Source of the DNA: Methylobacillus arboreus
GTDB lineage: Bacteria > Pseudomonadota > Gammaproteobacteria > Burkholderiales > Methylophilaceae
Assembly (NCBI RefSeq): GCF_020532725.1
Contig: NZ_JAJAVC010000003.1
Coordinates: 496,001 to 560,000 of the forward strand
Direction: 5' to 3'
Length of the DNA stretch: 64,000 bases
Shown here: positions 45,897-55,374 of the stretch, piece by piece
How the letters are laid out: each line of letters opens with the position of its first letter
How positions within the stretch are numbered: position 1 is the stretch's first letter
Notes under the pieces: generated by a model
What the model was told of the DNA's origin: nothing
Database searches by the model: none
What the model saw: the letters and a program-made list of their open reading frames with translations, nothing else
Program-made: the position numbers and the translations under genes

Positions 45897-47090
45897 ATGA
45901 GTACATCAGTTCAACAAAACAACGGCGTTGCCGCTTCCAAGACCAACACCCAACCTTTGTGGCTGCTGGCCGAGGTGACTTATCGCTGCCCCTTGCATTG
46001 CGCTTTTTGCTACAACCCTACCGATTACGACAAGCACACCAAGAATGAGCTGAGCACCGAACAATGGATACAAGCCCTGCGTGATGCGCGCAAGCTTGGC
46101 GCATTGCAATTGGGTATCTCCGGCGGTGAGCCTCTCTTGCGCGACGATATTGAGGAAATTGTTGCCGAGGCCAGCAGCCTTGGGTATTACACCAACCTCA
46201 TTACCTCCGGCGTGGGCCTCACGGAAAAGCGCATCAGCGCTTTCAAGGCGGGCGGGCTGGATCATATCCAGCTTTCCATGCACGACATCACCGAGGAAAT
46301 CAATAACTTCATCACCGGCACCCGCACTTTCGAGCTGAAGAAAAAAGTCGCGGCCATGATCAAGGAACATGGCTATCCCATGGTGCTCAACGTCGTGATC
46401 CACCGCTTCAACATCAAGCACGTCAAGGAAATCCTCGAAATGGCGGAAGCGCTGGGAGCGGACTTTGTCGAGTTGGCAAATACCCAGTATTACGGCTGGT
46501 CCCTGGTCAATCGCAGCCAGCTCATGCCGACCAAGGAACAGATCGACGAGGCCGAGGCCATCACCAATGCCTTCCGTGAAAAAGTCGGCAACAAAATGAA
46601 GATATTCTTCGTGGTGCCGGACTATTTCTCCAACCGTCCCAAGAAATGCATGAACGGCTGGGGCGAAGTGTTCATGATCGTCACCGCCAACGGCGACGTG
46701 CTGCCATGCCACTCGGCTCGCGTATTGCCCAACATGAGCTTCCCCAACGTCAAGGCCAACGGCTTGAAATGGGTTTGGGAAGAGTCGCCCGCATTTAATA
46801 AATACCGCGGCGATGACTGGATGAAAGAACCCTGCCGCAGTTGCCCGGAAAAGGAAAAAGACCTCGGCGGCTGCCGCTGCCAGGCCTTCCTGCTCTCAGG
46901 TGACGCCGAGGCAGCAGACCCGGTCTGCACCAAATCGCCGCACCGCCACTTGATAGACGAGGCCATTGCCAATGCACAAAAGCCTTATTTACAAGCGCAG
47001 CCTATCCTCTTCCGCAACGACAAGAACTCGCGCAAGCTGATTGAGGGCGAAAACCGAGAGTTGGTGGAAGAGTTCCATGCTTTACCTTGA
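45897..47090 (+). CDS. pqqE: PqqA peptide cyclase PqqE (radical SAM)
   Basis: A 397-residue radical SAM enzyme forming the Glu-Tyr carbon-carbon crosslink in PqqA. The radical SAM cluster cysteines are C31, C35 and C38 (CPLHCAFCYNP). The C-terminal SPASM domain holds auxiliary cluster cysteines around CMNGWGEV, LPCHSA and CRSCPEKEKDLGGCRCQAF. GGISGGEPLL-type SAM-binding motif is present (GISGGEPLLR). It ends the pqqABCDE operon, 5 bases before a terminator. No pqqF/G protease gene is adjacent. Confidence 0.97.
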   Translation: MSTSVQQNNGVAASKTNTQPLWLLAEVTYRCPLHCAFCYNPTDYDKHTKNELSTEQWIQALRDARKLGALQLGISGGEPLLRDDIEEIVAEASSLGYYTNLITSGVGLTEKRISAFKAGGLDHIQLSMHDITEEINNFITGTRTFELKKKVAAMIKEHGYPMVLNVVIHRFNIKHVKEILEMAEALGADFVELANTQYYGWSLVNRSQLMPTKEQIDEAEAITNAFREKVGNKMKIFFVVPDYFSNRPKKCMNGWGEVFMIVTANGDVLPCHSARVLPNMSFPNVKANGLKWVWEESPAFNKYRGDDWMKEPCRSCPEKEKDLGGCRCQAFLLSGDAEAADPVCTKSPHRHLIDEAIANAQKPYLQAQPILFRNDKNSRKLIEGENRELVEEFHALP

Positions 47091-47095
47091 TTAAT

Positions 47096-47127
47096 AAAAA
47101 ACGGGAGTTTTAGCTCCCGTTTTTTTG
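47096..47127. terminator. rho-independent terminator after pqqE
   Basis: AAAAAACGGGAG, a six-base loop and CTCCCGTTTTTTT. The flanking A and T tracts also allow it to stop the convergent cysH transcript. Confidence 0.9.
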
Positions 47128-47139
47128 GATTGATTGGTC

Positions 47140-47760
47140 TTAGTGCGCTATATGCAATCCACACTCGCGGTTTTCCTCGCCCTTGGTCGGGTCGAAATAA
47201 TCAAAGTTGTTCGGCAGGTTGTGTGCGGTCAGGTACTGGTACAGGTCTTTTGAGGTCCAGTGCAATAAAGGCGCGACTTTGATCAATCCGTCCGGGTTGA
47301 TGCTGACCGGGTCCATTTGGGCGCGTACTGCAGTGTCGGTGGCGCGTAATGCGGTAAACCAGACTTCGGGTGCGGTTTCACGCAGGGCGCGCGTAAATGG
47401 TTCCAGCTTTACTTCTTCTGTAAATGCGGCGTGACGGGGATCATCAAGTGCCGGGACAGGGCCGTCAACGGCTTCTTGATGGGCACGGGAGCGCTTTGGC
47501 AAGTAGATCGTCAGGTTGAGTTTGAGCTGCTTGGTGACTTCATCGGCAAAGTGATAGGTGGCTTCGGTGTTGTAGCCGCTATCCATCCAGATGACCGGGG
47601 TATCGGGCTGGATTTTGGTAACCATGTGCAGGATGACGGCTTCAAAAGGCCGGAAGTTGGTGGTGACAATGGCTTTTTTGTTCAGGCTGAGTGCCCATTC
47701 CACCAGTTTTTCCGAGTCGCGGCCGAGTTCCGCATTGATTTTTGCCAAATCTAATTGCAT
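47140..47760 (-). CDS. cysH: phosphoadenylyl-sulfate reductase
   Basis: A 206-residue PAPS/APS reductase family protein reducing the activated sulfate to sulfite. The nucleotide segment and the C-terminal ECGLH motif with the catalytic Cys are visible. The Cys pairs that bind [4Fe-4S] in APS reductases are absent (only one Cys in the protein), so it should be the thioredoxin-dependent PAPS type. That would require an APS kinase, which is not fused to CysN here. The protein is short (E. coli CysH is about 244 residues). It lies 5 kb from the rest of the sulfur genes and is convergent with pqqE. Confidence 0.9.
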   Translation of the reverse strand: MQLDLAKINAELGRDSEKLVEWALSLNKKAIVTTNFRPFEAVILHMVTKIQPDTPVIWMDSGYNTEATYHFADEVTKQLKLNLTIYLPKRSRAHQEAVDGPVPALDDPRHAAFTEEVKLEPFTRALRETAPEVWFTALRATDTAVRAQMDPVSINPDGLIKVAPLLHWTSKDLYQYLTAHNLPNNFDYFDPTKGEENRECGLHIAH

Positions 47761-47939
47761 GTTTTACTCCGTGTTGATAAGCCGACTGAAGCCAGCATAA
47801 GTTAAGTTGCTTATTGTAGCAAAGCGCTACTCTTGATTACATTAGCACCATGGCTGATGATGCAATTCCATTGTTGCGTCACAGCACGTCATGGAATAGC
47901 CTATGCAAGGAATCAAACGCCTAACCAGGGAGGATCAGG

Positions 47940-49136
47940 ATGTTCAGCGCGCTACTGCAAAGCCAGATTCAGAAGAGTTTGACAGGGTTGCCTGTATCTG
48001 TGAGTTGGAATGGGGAGTTGCTTGCAGGGGACACTGATGCCAAGGTTTCCATTCTGGTAAATGATGCAAAGGTGCTAACTGTACTGGCAAAGCCAACATT
48101 GGGTGGGCTGGCGCGTGCCTATGTCGAAGGCTGGGTGGATTTGCTGGGCAGCGCGAAGGATATCCTGGCACTTGGTCAGGCATATTGTGGCGTGGATGCG
48201 AGCAATGATGCAGAAACCCGCAAGGACTGGCGGTGGTGGCGCCATACCCGGACCCGAGACCGGCGCAACATCACTTACCACTATGATGTTTCCAATGATT
48301 TTTATGGTTTGTGGCTGGATAGCCGCAGGGTGTATTCATGCGCCTATTTTGCCGATGGTGATGAAAGCCTGGAGCTGGCGCAGGAAAAGAAACTGGACCA
48401 TATCTGCCGCAAACTGATGTTGCAGCCCGGGGAACGTTTTCTTGATATTGGCTGCGGCTGGGGCGGGTTGGTGCTGCATGCGGTGGAGCATTATGGCGTT
48501 CAGGCTGTCGGCATTACGCTTTCCGAACATCAACATGCGCACGTACAGAAGCTGATTGCAGAGCGTAGCTTGCAGGACAGGCTGGAAGTCAGGCTCATGG
48601 ATTACCGTGATCTGCCCGAGCGGGAGTCTTTCGACAAGATTGCCAGTGTCGGCATGTTTGAGCATGTCGGCAGGGGCAACCTTGGGCTCTATTTCGACAA
48701 GATTTACAGTCTGCTCAAAACCGGAGGCCTGGTGATGAACCACGGCATTACCTCTGTTGCCGTGAAAAGCAGCGGGCTTGGGAATGGTATTGCCGAGTTT
48801 ATCGATGATTATGTCTTTCCCGGAGGGGAGCTGACGCATGTATCCAAAGTGCTGGCTGAGTTGTCCTCATCCGGGTTGGAACCGCTGGATGCCGAAAACC
48901 TGAGGCCGCATTACGGCAAAACCCTGTGGCAATGGGTGGAGCGCCTGGAGGCCCATCGTGAGCAGGCCCTGGCGATGATAGGCGAGCGCAAGTACCGTAT
49001 CTGGCGCATCTACATGGCCGGCTCTGCCTTTGCCTTTGACCACAACTGGCTGGCGCTATTCCAGATTGTGGCTGGCAAGCCTGATTCACAGGGGATATTG
49101 GATTATCCATACAACCGTAGCCATGTTTACCGTTAG
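47940..49136 (+). CDS. cfa: cyclopropane-fatty-acyl-phospholipid synthase family protein
   Basis: A 398-residue S-adenosylmethionine-dependent enzyme that adds a methylene bridge to unsaturated acyl chains of membrane lipids. The N-terminal lipid-binding region precedes the signature NITYHYDVSNDFYGLWLD and the SAM loop FLDIGCGWGGLVLHA. SVGMFEHVGRGNLGLYFDKI and the end HNWLALFQIVAGKP are typical. The length is standard. AGGGAGGATCAGG precedes the ATG. The 180-bp gap before it shows nothing further. Confidence 0.94.
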   Translation: MFSALLQSQIQKSLTGLPVSVSWNGELLAGDTDAKVSILVNDAKVLTVLAKPTLGGLARAYVEGWVDLLGSAKDILALGQAYCGVDASNDAETRKDWRWWRHTRTRDRRNITYHYDVSNDFYGLWLDSRRVYSCAYFADGDESLELAQEKKLDHICRKLMLQPGERFLDIGCGWGGLVLHAVEHYGVQAVGITLSEHQHAHVQKLIAERSLQDRLEVRLMDYRDLPERESFDKIASVGMFEHVGRGNLGLYFDKIYSLLKTGGLVMNHGITSVAVKSSGLGNGIAEFIDDYVFPGGELTHVSKVLAELSSSGLEPLDAENLRPHYGKTLWQWVERLEAHREQALAMIGERKYRIWRIYMAGSAFAFDHNWLALFQIVAGKPDSQGILDYPYNRSHVYR

Positions 49137-49192
49137 GCGATATCCTTGAGCTTTTTGCCGGGCTAGCCCTGGCGCAGGGCTTACCGGAGAAT

Positions 49193-50374
49193 ATGCGCAA
49201 TTCAATCCCGCTGGTTTATGTGCTTGCCGGCCTGACGGCACTTGCACCTTTTTCCATCGATACCTACTTGCCTGCCTTTCCCCTGTTGGAGCGCGATCTT
49301 GGCGCTTCCACGGTGGAAATCCAACACAGCCTTAGCCTGTATCTCTTGCCGTATGCCCTGATGACCTTGTTTCATGGGGCGATCAGCGATGCGATTGGCC
49401 GCATTACGACTATTCGCTGGGGGTTGGGTGTGTTCGTCCTGGCTTCCATCGGCTGCATGCTGGCGCCCAATGTGGAAACATTATGGGCCATGCGCGTGCT
49501 GCAAGGGCTATCTGCCGGGGCGGGCAACGTCGTTGCACGGGCGATGGTGCGGGATCTCTACCAGGGTGTTGAAGCGCAGCGCGTGATGGCGACCGTGCAG
49601 ATGCTGTTTGGCATCGCACCTGCGGTGGCGCCTATTATCGGCGGCTGGTTGTTGGGAATACACTGGCAGGCGATTTTTGGGTTCCTGGCGCTGTATGCGG
49701 CATTGATGGTATGGGCGGCATCGCGTTATTTGCCGGAAACTATGCCGCAGGAAAAACGCACGCCCTTGTCATTCACCAATGTTTGTCGCAATTACCAGGC
49801 CATTTTCAGTCACCGCGAGTTCAGCCTGCTGGTATTCGCGATCGGGGCCAATTTCGCGGCATTTTTCCTCTATGTGCTTGCCAGTCCTGTATTCCTGATT
49901 CAGCACCTGGGCTTGAGCTCGCAGCAATTTGCCTGGATGTTCATTCCTACCGTATGCGGCACTGTGTTGGGTTCATGGCTGGCAAAGCGGGCGGCAGGGC
50001 GGTATAGCGGACAGCAGGTGCTGCGTTTTGCCTATGCCTGGATGGCTGGCATGGCATTGGTCAACCTTGTGGTGAGCATGTTGCCATTGGTGCATGCGGC
50101 ATTCAACATCCTGCCGATTGCCTTGTTCAATATCGGCCTGGCGCTTGCCATGCCGGTGCTCTCGATTAGCGCGCTGGATTGCCACCCCAGGATTCGTGGT
50201 ACTGCGGCATCGGCGCAGGCATTCATGCAGATGCTGTTCGCGACGATCTCGGCAGGCTTGGTTGCCCCGCTGGTTTGGGGTCACCCAGCCGGGCTTGCCG
50301 TTGCCATGCTGGGGTATTTGCTGCTGGGCTGGCTGGCTGCGAAACGCACCCGGTTATTTGCGCAGGCGGCTTGA
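49193..50374 (+). CDS. Bcr/CflA-family multidrug MFS transporter
   Basis: A 393-residue major-facilitator protein with 12 predicted helices. The N-terminus has APFSIDTYLPAFPLLERDLGAS, the signature of the Bcr/CflA drug:proton antiporters, followed by FHGAISDAIGRITTIRWG (loop 2-3) and RVLQGLSAGAGNVVARAMVRDLY. These pumps export bicyclomycin, chloramphenicol, cysteine or related compounds; the substrate here is not known. It starts 56 bases after cfa on the same strand. Confidence 0.92.
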   Translation: MRNSIPLVYVLAGLTALAPFSIDTYLPAFPLLERDLGASTVEIQHSLSLYLLPYALMTLFHGAISDAIGRITTIRWGLGVFVLASIGCMLAPNVETLWAMRVLQGLSAGAGNVVARAMVRDLYQGVEAQRVMATVQMLFGIAPAVAPIIGGWLLGIHWQAIFGFLALYAALMVWAASRYLPETMPQEKRTPLSFTNVCRNYQAIFSHREFSLLVFAIGANFAAFFLYVLASPVFLIQHLGLSSQQFAWMFIPTVCGTVLGSWLAKRAAGRYSGQQVLRFAYAWMAGMALVNLVVSMLPLVHAAFNILPIALFNIGLALAMPVLSISALDCHPRIRGTAASAQAFMQMLFATISAGLVAPLVWGHPAGLAVAMLGYLLLGWLAAKRTRLFAQAA

Positions 50375-50486
50375 TTTGGCCATTGCCTGCACATTGGAGC
50401 CGATAGCCCTTTATAATAGCCGTCTTTAATTTGCCTGACCGGCACTCAACCGGCAGCCTGGCTGCCCAGATTTTCGAGAGGTATTC

Positions 50487-51680
50487 ATGATCATCAAACC
50501 CCGCGTGCGTGGCTTTATCTGCGTGACTGCGCACCCCGCCGGCTGTGAAGCCAACGTCAAGCAACAAATCGATTACGTCAAGGCACAGGGGCCATTCAAC
50601 GGGCCCAAGCGTGTATTGGTCATCGGGGCTTCCACCGGCTATGGCCTGGCCGCCCGCATCAGCGCGGCCTTTGCCAGCAGTGCGGCAACGGTTGGCGTTT
50701 TTCTCGAGCGCGCAGGCGAGGGGAGCAAGCCGGGTTCGGCTGGTTGGTATAACTCTGCGGCATTCCACAAGTTTGCCGAGGCCGAAGGCTTGTATGCCAG
50801 CAGCGTCAATGGCGATGCATTCTCGGATGCCGTCAAGCAGCAGACTATCGACATCATCAAGCGCGACCTTGGCCAGGTTGATCTCGTGGTCTACAGTCTG
50901 GCATCGCCACGACGCACTCATCCCAAGACCGGGCATGTCTATAACTCCACACTCAAGCCGATCGGCAAGACCCTGCATCAGCGCGGCCTGGATACGGATA
51001 AGGAAGTGGTCAAGGATAATGTGATCGAGCCTGCGACCGACGAGGAAATTGCCAATACCGTGGCGGTGATGGGCGGTGAGGACTGGCAATTGTGGATCGA
51101 GGCGCTTGACCAGGCCGGCGTGCTGGCTGATGGTGCCAAGACCACCGCCTTCACCTATCTTGGTGAGAAGATTACCCATGATATTTATTGGAACGGCACC
51201 ATTGGTGCTGCCAAGAAAGACTTAGATCAGCGCGTGTTGCAGATTCGCGAGCAATTGGCAGCCAAGGGCGGCGATGCCCGCGTAGCCGTGCTCAAGGCAT
51301 TGGTGACCCAGGCGAGTTCTGCGATCCCGATGATGCCGCTTTATCTTTCCCTTTTGTTCAAGGTAATGAAGCAAGCAGGTACCCACGAAGGTTGCATTGA
51401 GCAGGTGGACGGCCTCTATCGCGACAGCTTATATAACGATAAACCGGTTGTGGATGAAGAAGGGCGCTTACGTGCTGACTACAAGGAGCTGGCACCTGAA
51501 ATCCAGGATGAAGTCGCTGCCTTGTGGGATAAAGTCACTGATGAAAACCTGTATGAGCTGACGGATTTTGCAGGTTACAAGTCTGATTTCCTGCGTCTGT
51601 TCGGTTTTGGGGTCGAGGGGGTGGATTACGAGGCGGATGTGAATCCTGAGGTGCAGATTCGCAACCTGACCCAAGTATAA
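50487..51680 (+). CDS. fabV: enoyl-ACP reductase FabV
   Basis: A 397-residue NADH-dependent trans-2-enoyl-ACP/CoA reductase for the last step of fatty acid elongation. The Rossmann motif is [16 protein letters not shown], and the active site Tyr and Lys occur as Y-x8-K in [11 protein letters not shown]. The family N-terminus [20 protein letters not shown] and the C-terminal RNLTQV region fit. FabV enzymes are naturally tolerant to triclosan. GAGAGG lies several bases before the ATG. No FabI is seen in the window. Confidence 0.96.
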   Translation: MIIKPRVRGFICVTAHPAGCEANVKQQIDYVKAQGPFNGPKRVLVIGASTGYGLAARISAAFASSAATVGVFLERAGEGSKPGSAGWYNSAAFHKFAEAEGLYASSVNGDAFSDAVKQQTIDIIKRDLGQVDLVVYSLASPRRTHPKTGHVYNSTLKPIGKTLHQRGLDTDKEVVKDNVIEPATDEEIANTVAVMGGEDWQLWIEALDQAGVLADGAKTTAFTYLGEKITHDIYWNGTIGAAKKDLDQRVLQIREQLAAKGGDARVAVLKALVTQASSAIPMMPLYLSLLFKVMKQAGTHEGCIEQVDGLYRDSLYNDKPVVDEEGRLRADYKELAPEIQDEVAALWDKVTDENLYELTDFAGYKSDFLRLFGFGVEGVDYEADVNPEVQIRNLTQV

Positions 51681-51684
51681 GCCA

Positions 51685-51799
51685 AGAGCGGCTAACAAAA
51701 CTCTCCTGGCGTTGTTGCTCTGCCTTGTCGTACTAATGTACTGCCTGCGGCAGAGCGCCTAGCCAGGAGCGCTTCGCTGAATTTTGTTAGCCGCCGCTC
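51685..51799. repeat. dispersed palindromic repeat, copy A
   Basis: The 115-bp element starts AGAGCGGCTAACAAAACTCTCCTGGCG and ends with its near-inverse GAATTTTGTTAGCCGCCGCTC. Internal arms CTCTGCC/GGCAGAG also pair. It begins five bases after the fabV stop and is followed by a terminator. A second copy in the opposite orientation is at 58984-59079. Confidence 0.8.
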
Positions 51800-51806
51800 C
51801 AACTCA

Positions 51807-51837
51807 ATAAAAAAGCCCACAACTGTGGGCTTTTTTT
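51807..51837. terminator. bidirectional terminator between fabV and fdxA
   Basis: AAAAGCCCAC, loop AACT, GTGGGCTTTTTTT. A and T tracts on both sides fit the convergent fabV and fdxA genes. Confidence 0.9.
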
Positions 51838-51853
51838 GCGGTATGTCGTTTGG

Positions 51854-52177
51854 CTATTCGACCAGTAGCTCACGCTTGCCTGGTGTGCCATTGTTGGCAT
51901 CAGCATCAGGCAATGGTGCCTTGCGGGCAGTGATAGCGGGCCAGATTTCTGCCAGGCGGGCATTCAGTTCAATGAATTCCTGCTGGTCTTCAGGCACGTC
52001 ATCTTCAGCGAAGATGGCTTCAGCAGGGCACTCTGCAACGCACAGGGTACAATCAATACACTCATCCGGGTTGATCGCCAGGAAATTGGGGCCTTCAACA
52101 AAGCAATCGACCGGGCAGACATCTACACAGTCGGTATATTTACACTGGATGCAATTTTCAGTTACAACGTATGCCAT
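51854..52177 (-). CDS. fdxA: 7Fe ferredoxin FdxA
   Basis: A 107-residue ferredoxin starting [26 protein letters not shown], with the second cluster set [12 protein letters not shown]. The spacing (one [3Fe-4S], one [4Fe-4S]) and the acidic C-terminal tail match FdxA of Azotobacter/Pseudomonas type. It is a cytoplasmic electron carrier. It follows cysN on the same strand after a 117-bp AT-rich gap with its own likely promoter, so a link with sulfite reduction is possible but unproven. Confidence 0.94.
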   Translation of the reverse strand: MAYVVTENCIQCKYTDCVDVCPVDCFVEGPNFLAINPDECIDCTLCVAECPAEAIFAEDDVPEDQQEFIELNARLAEIWPAITARKAPLPDADANNGTPGKRELLVE

Positions 52178-52294
52178 TTATATTCCTCTAAGGGGCGTTG
52201 CCATCGTCACCAAGATAGCAACGCATTATAAGCGATATTAAATACTATATTTATTGATTTTATAGATAAGACTATTTTGTTTAACTGATAATAA

Positions 52295-53593
52295 TCAGGC
52301 CTGTACCATGCCTGCGCCCACCGTATTATTGGTCGCTTCATCAATAATAATGAAAGCACCAGTGGCACGGTTGACATCATATGGGTCTACCATCAGCGGT
52401 TGTGCAAGCTTGAAACTGATGCTGGCAATGTCATTCATGCCCAGGCTGCCTTCAGCAGGCAGTTGTGCTCTGGTATTGACATCAATCTTGTAGGCAATGC
52501 TGCCAACCTTGGCCTTGGATTCACGCGTGGTATGGCGAATGATATAGGTGCGTGCCGAGGAAAGCGGTGTCTCCGAAAGCCAGCACACCATTGCGTTCAG
52601 TTGCTTGACCGGTGCCGGAGCCAATGCTGTTTTCACAATCATGTCGCCGCGCGAGATATCGATTTCGTCTTCAAGCAAGAGCGTAATGGATTGCTCGGTA
52701 ATGGCATGGCCAAGCACCGTATTGCCAAGCTGGATTGCCTTGACGCGGGAATTCAATCCCGAGGGCAGTGCAGTCACTTCATCGCCAACGGCAATTTGAC
52801 CGGATTCCACACGCCCCATAAAGCCACGAAAATCGTGCAGCTCTGGATTGTCAGAAGCATGCGGGCGGCAGACGAATTGCACGGGAAAGCGGAAAGGCTC
52901 GGTGCGTTCGGAATGCGCAGGCGGTGTTGATTCCAATAGCTCCAATATGGTCGGGCCCTGATACCAGGATAGGGCACTGCCACGATCCACGATCATGTCG
53001 CCATTCAATGCAGACATAGGTACGAAACTGATATCGCGGCCATCGCGTTGCAGGCCAATCTGCTCGGCAAACTCAAGATAGGTGACACGGATGCGCTCGA
53101 ATTCAGCCTGGGAGTAATCCACCAGGTCCATTTTGTTGATCGCGACTACAATGTGCGGAATACCGACCAACTGTGCCAGGTAAGAGTGGCGGCGGGTCTG
53201 GGTCAATACCCCCTTGCGCGCGTCAATCAGAATGATGGCGAGATTGGCGGTGGAAGCTGCCGTGACCATGTTGCGGGTATATTGTTCGTGGCCGGGGGCA
53301 TCGGCAATGATGTATTTGCGGGTGCCGGTGCTGAAATAACGGTAGGCCACATCAATGGTAATGCCTTGCTCGCGTTCTGCCTGCAGGCCATCCGTGAGCA
53401 GGGAAAGGTCGACTGATTCCATGCCGCGCTTCTGCGAGGTGCGCTCGATCTGGGTCAGGGTATCTGCCAGGATGGTTTTGGTGTCATACAGCAGGCGGCC
53501 GATCAATGTGCTTTTGCCGTCATCCACGCTACCGCAAGTCAGGAAGCGCAGCAAGCTGTCGGTGTGCGCAGGTAGATTTTCTAGTTTGGACAT
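52295..53593 (-). CDS. cysN: sulfate adenylyltransferase subunit 1
   Basis: A 432-residue GTPase subunit driving ATP sulfurylase. G1 motif GSVDDGKSTLIGRLLYD, the DAPGHEQYTRNM G3 loop and NKMDL G4 are all present. The protein ends without a CysC (APS kinase) domain, and it is slightly shorter than E. coli CysN (475). It lies 101 bp after cysD on the same strand; together they make APS from sulfate and ATP. Confidence 0.96.
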   Translation of the reverse strand: MSKLENLPAHTDSLLRFLTCGSVDDGKSTLIGRLLYDTKTILADTLTQIERTSQKRGMESVDLSLLTDGLQAEREQGITIDVAYRYFSTGTRKYIIADAPGHEQYTRNMVTAASTANLAIILIDARKGVLTQTRRHSYLAQLVGIPHIVVAINKMDLVDYSQAEFERIRVTYLEFAEQIGLQRDGRDISFVPMSALNGDMIVDRGSALSWYQGPTILELLESTPPAHSERTEPFRFPVQFVCRPHASDNPELHDFRGFMGRVESGQIAVGDEVTALPSGLNSRVKAIQLGNTVLGHAITEQSITLLLEDEIDISRGDMIVKTALAPAPVKQLNAMVCWLSETPLSSARTYIIRHTTRESKAKVGSIAYKIDVNTRAQLPAEGSLGMNDIASISFKLAQPLMVDPYDVNRATGAFIIIDEATNNTVGAGMVQA

Positions 53594-53694
53594 TTCTTTT
53601 CAGTACTCTTTAAATTCTTCGCTATTCGGCCAGTGGCTGATGGATGGGATAGGTTGCGATCTTGATCATCAAGCCGTTCTTGGAGTTGCTTTGA

Positions 53695-54633
53695 TTAGAA
53701 GTAGCCTTCCTTTTTACGCTGCTCCATGGAAGCATCCGAGGTCTGGTCGTCCAGGCGGGTGGCGCCACGCTCGGTGATCGTGGTGGTGGCGGTTTCCACG
53801 ACGATTTTGCTCAGGCTGTCTGCATCGCTCGGTACAGGGGCGGTACATGTGATGTCGCCCACGGTGCGAAAACGCACCTGCATGTTCACGATTTCTTCGC
53901 CAGCCTTGGGCTGATTGATGATCTCGCCGTTGGTGAGTGGCACGTTGACAGGGAAGATGCCGCCGTTACGCATGACGATGTCGCGATTGTGCGCGAAGTA
54001 GATGCTGGGCAAACCGAGTTTTTCACGCTCGATATATTGCCAGACATCCATCTCGGTCCAGTTTGAGATCGGGAAGGCGCGGATATTCTCGCCCTTGTGG
54101 CTGCGTGCGTTGTAGAGGTTCCACAATTCAGGGCGCTGGTTCTTGGGATCCCATTGCCCGAACTCATCGCGGAAGCTCATGATGCGCTCCTTGGCGCGGG
54201 CTTTTTCTTCGTCACGGCGCGCGCCGCCAATGCAGCAGTCAAAGCCGAATTCTTCAATCGCTTCAAGCAAGGTCACAGACTGGTGCTTGTTACGGGATTC
54301 GTCCGCAGACTTCAGCACAACGCTGCCGCGTTTGATGGAGTCTTCCACCGAGCGCACGATCAAGCGCTCACCCAGTTCCGCCGCACGCTGGTCACGGAAA
54401 TTGATGACTTCCTGATAGTTGTGGCCGGTGTCGATATGCATCAATGGGAAAGGAAAGCGGCCAGGGCGGAAGGCCTTCTCAGCCAGGCGCAGGATGCAGA
54501 GGGAATCCTTGCCGCCGGAAAACAGCAGAACGGGATTGGAGCACTGGCCTGCGACTTCGCGGAGAATATGGATGGCTTCTGCTTCCAGCCAATCAAGGTG
54601 GGAAAGGGTTTGTTGGTTCAACGTTGTTGTCAT
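53695..54633 (-). CDS. cysD: sulfate adenylyltransferase subunit 2
   Basis: A 312-residue ATP-sulfurylase catalytic subunit of the PAPS-reductase-like fold. The pyrophosphate loop is LLFSGGKDSLCILRLAEKAF. The start MTTTLNQQTLSHLDWLEAE is chosen over a longer frame (to 54675) whose extra 14 residues are not conserved. The C-terminal REG-like tail (here DDQTSDASMEQRKKEGYF) is family-typical. It precedes cysN and follows the DUF934 gene by 117 bases. Confidence 0.96.
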   Translation of the reverse strand: MTTTLNQQTLSHLDWLEAEAIHILREVAGQCSNPVLLFSGGKDSLCILRLAEKAFRPGRFPFPLMHIDTGHNYQEVINFRDQRAAELGERLIVRSVEDSIKRGSVVLKSADESRNKHQSVTLLEAIEEFGFDCCIGGARRDEEKARAKERIMSFRDEFGQWDPKNQRPELWNLYNARSHKGENIRAFPISNWTEMDVWQYIEREKLGLPSIYFAHNRDIVMRNGGIFPVNVPLTNGEIINQPKAGEEIVNMQVRFRTVGDITCTAPVPSDADSLSKIVVETATTTITERGATRLDDQTSDASMEQRKKEGYF

Positions 54634-54750
54634 ATTAATTTTTGTGCTGAAACTGCTGCTGTCGACAGCTCGCATCTCCAGGCATGATTCCTAAACTAAA
54701 CTTGCAATCTTATAAGCGGGACTGGCCTTGTGGTGACCCGTCTGCCAGAG

Positions 54751-55374
54751 CTACTGTGAAACCGGTTGCCGGCTCACGCGGCGCCAGACCGGCAGTTGCT
54801 CGTCCACCGCACCTTGGTATGGCTGGCTGAAATCCTGAAGGCTGGCCAGTGCATCCTCGGCAGAGCGGTCTGCGCGGATCAGGTAACTGTTGAATCCGCA
54901 ACGTTTGAGGAAGAACAACTGGTCACGCAAGACATCGCCAAAGGCGCGCAGGTCATTCTTGTAGTGATAGCGCGTGCGCAACAGGTTGCCGATCGAGAAG
55001 ATGCGGCCATCGGCAAAACGCTCCACATGCACTGCGATCAAGGGCAGGCTGTTGATGTCTTCGACTGAACCAACCAGGTCTTCGAGCAGTTCATGCGTAT
55101 CCAGCCAGACGCCAACCTCGCCTGCGGCGTAACGCACAGCCAGCTCTTCCTTGCGCGCTTGCCAGACCGCCAGCGGCACCAGGATTTTTCCGGTTTCTGG
55201 AATGACGGTATTGGCGATCTGTTCAGCCGTGTGGGTGGCTTCACCAGTTAGCTTGAACAATACGACCTTGCCTGCCTGTTTCTTGACGATTTCCTCGCCC
55301 GCCGGCATGGTGACCAGCGACCATTCATCTTTGACGATGGCATTGTTCAGGATCAGGTTGGAATGGTTAGGCAT
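54751..55374 (-). CDS. DUF934 family protein associated with sulfite reductase
   Basis: A 207-residue cytoplasmic protein whose start MPNHSNLILNNAIVKDEW overlaps the end of the sulfite reductase gene by eight bases. The C-terminal half has the DUF934 pattern: RFADGRIFSIGNLLRTRYHYKNDLRAFGDVLRDQLFFLKRCGFNSYLIR. It is nearly always found next to a single-subunit nitrite/sulfite reductase in proteobacteria, which suggests an accessory role in that enzyme. The biochemical activity is unknown. The longer open frame to 55491 lies inside cysI and is rejected. Confidence 0.92.
   Translation of the reverse strand: MPNHSNLILNNAIVKDEWSLVTMPAGEEIVKKQAGKVVLFKLTGEATHTAEQIANTVIPETGKILVPLAVWQARKEELAVRYAAGEVGVWLDTHELLEDLVGSVEDINSLPLIAVHVERFADGRIFSIGNLLRTRYHYKNDLRAFGDVLRDQLFFLKRCGFNSYLIRADRSAEDALASLQDFSQPYQGAVDEQLPVWRRVSRQPVSQ

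Noticed and set aside
47761..47939. 24-codon frame starting about 47851 between cysH and cfa
   Set aside because: No ribosome site, no terminator and no hydrophobic or repeated pattern.
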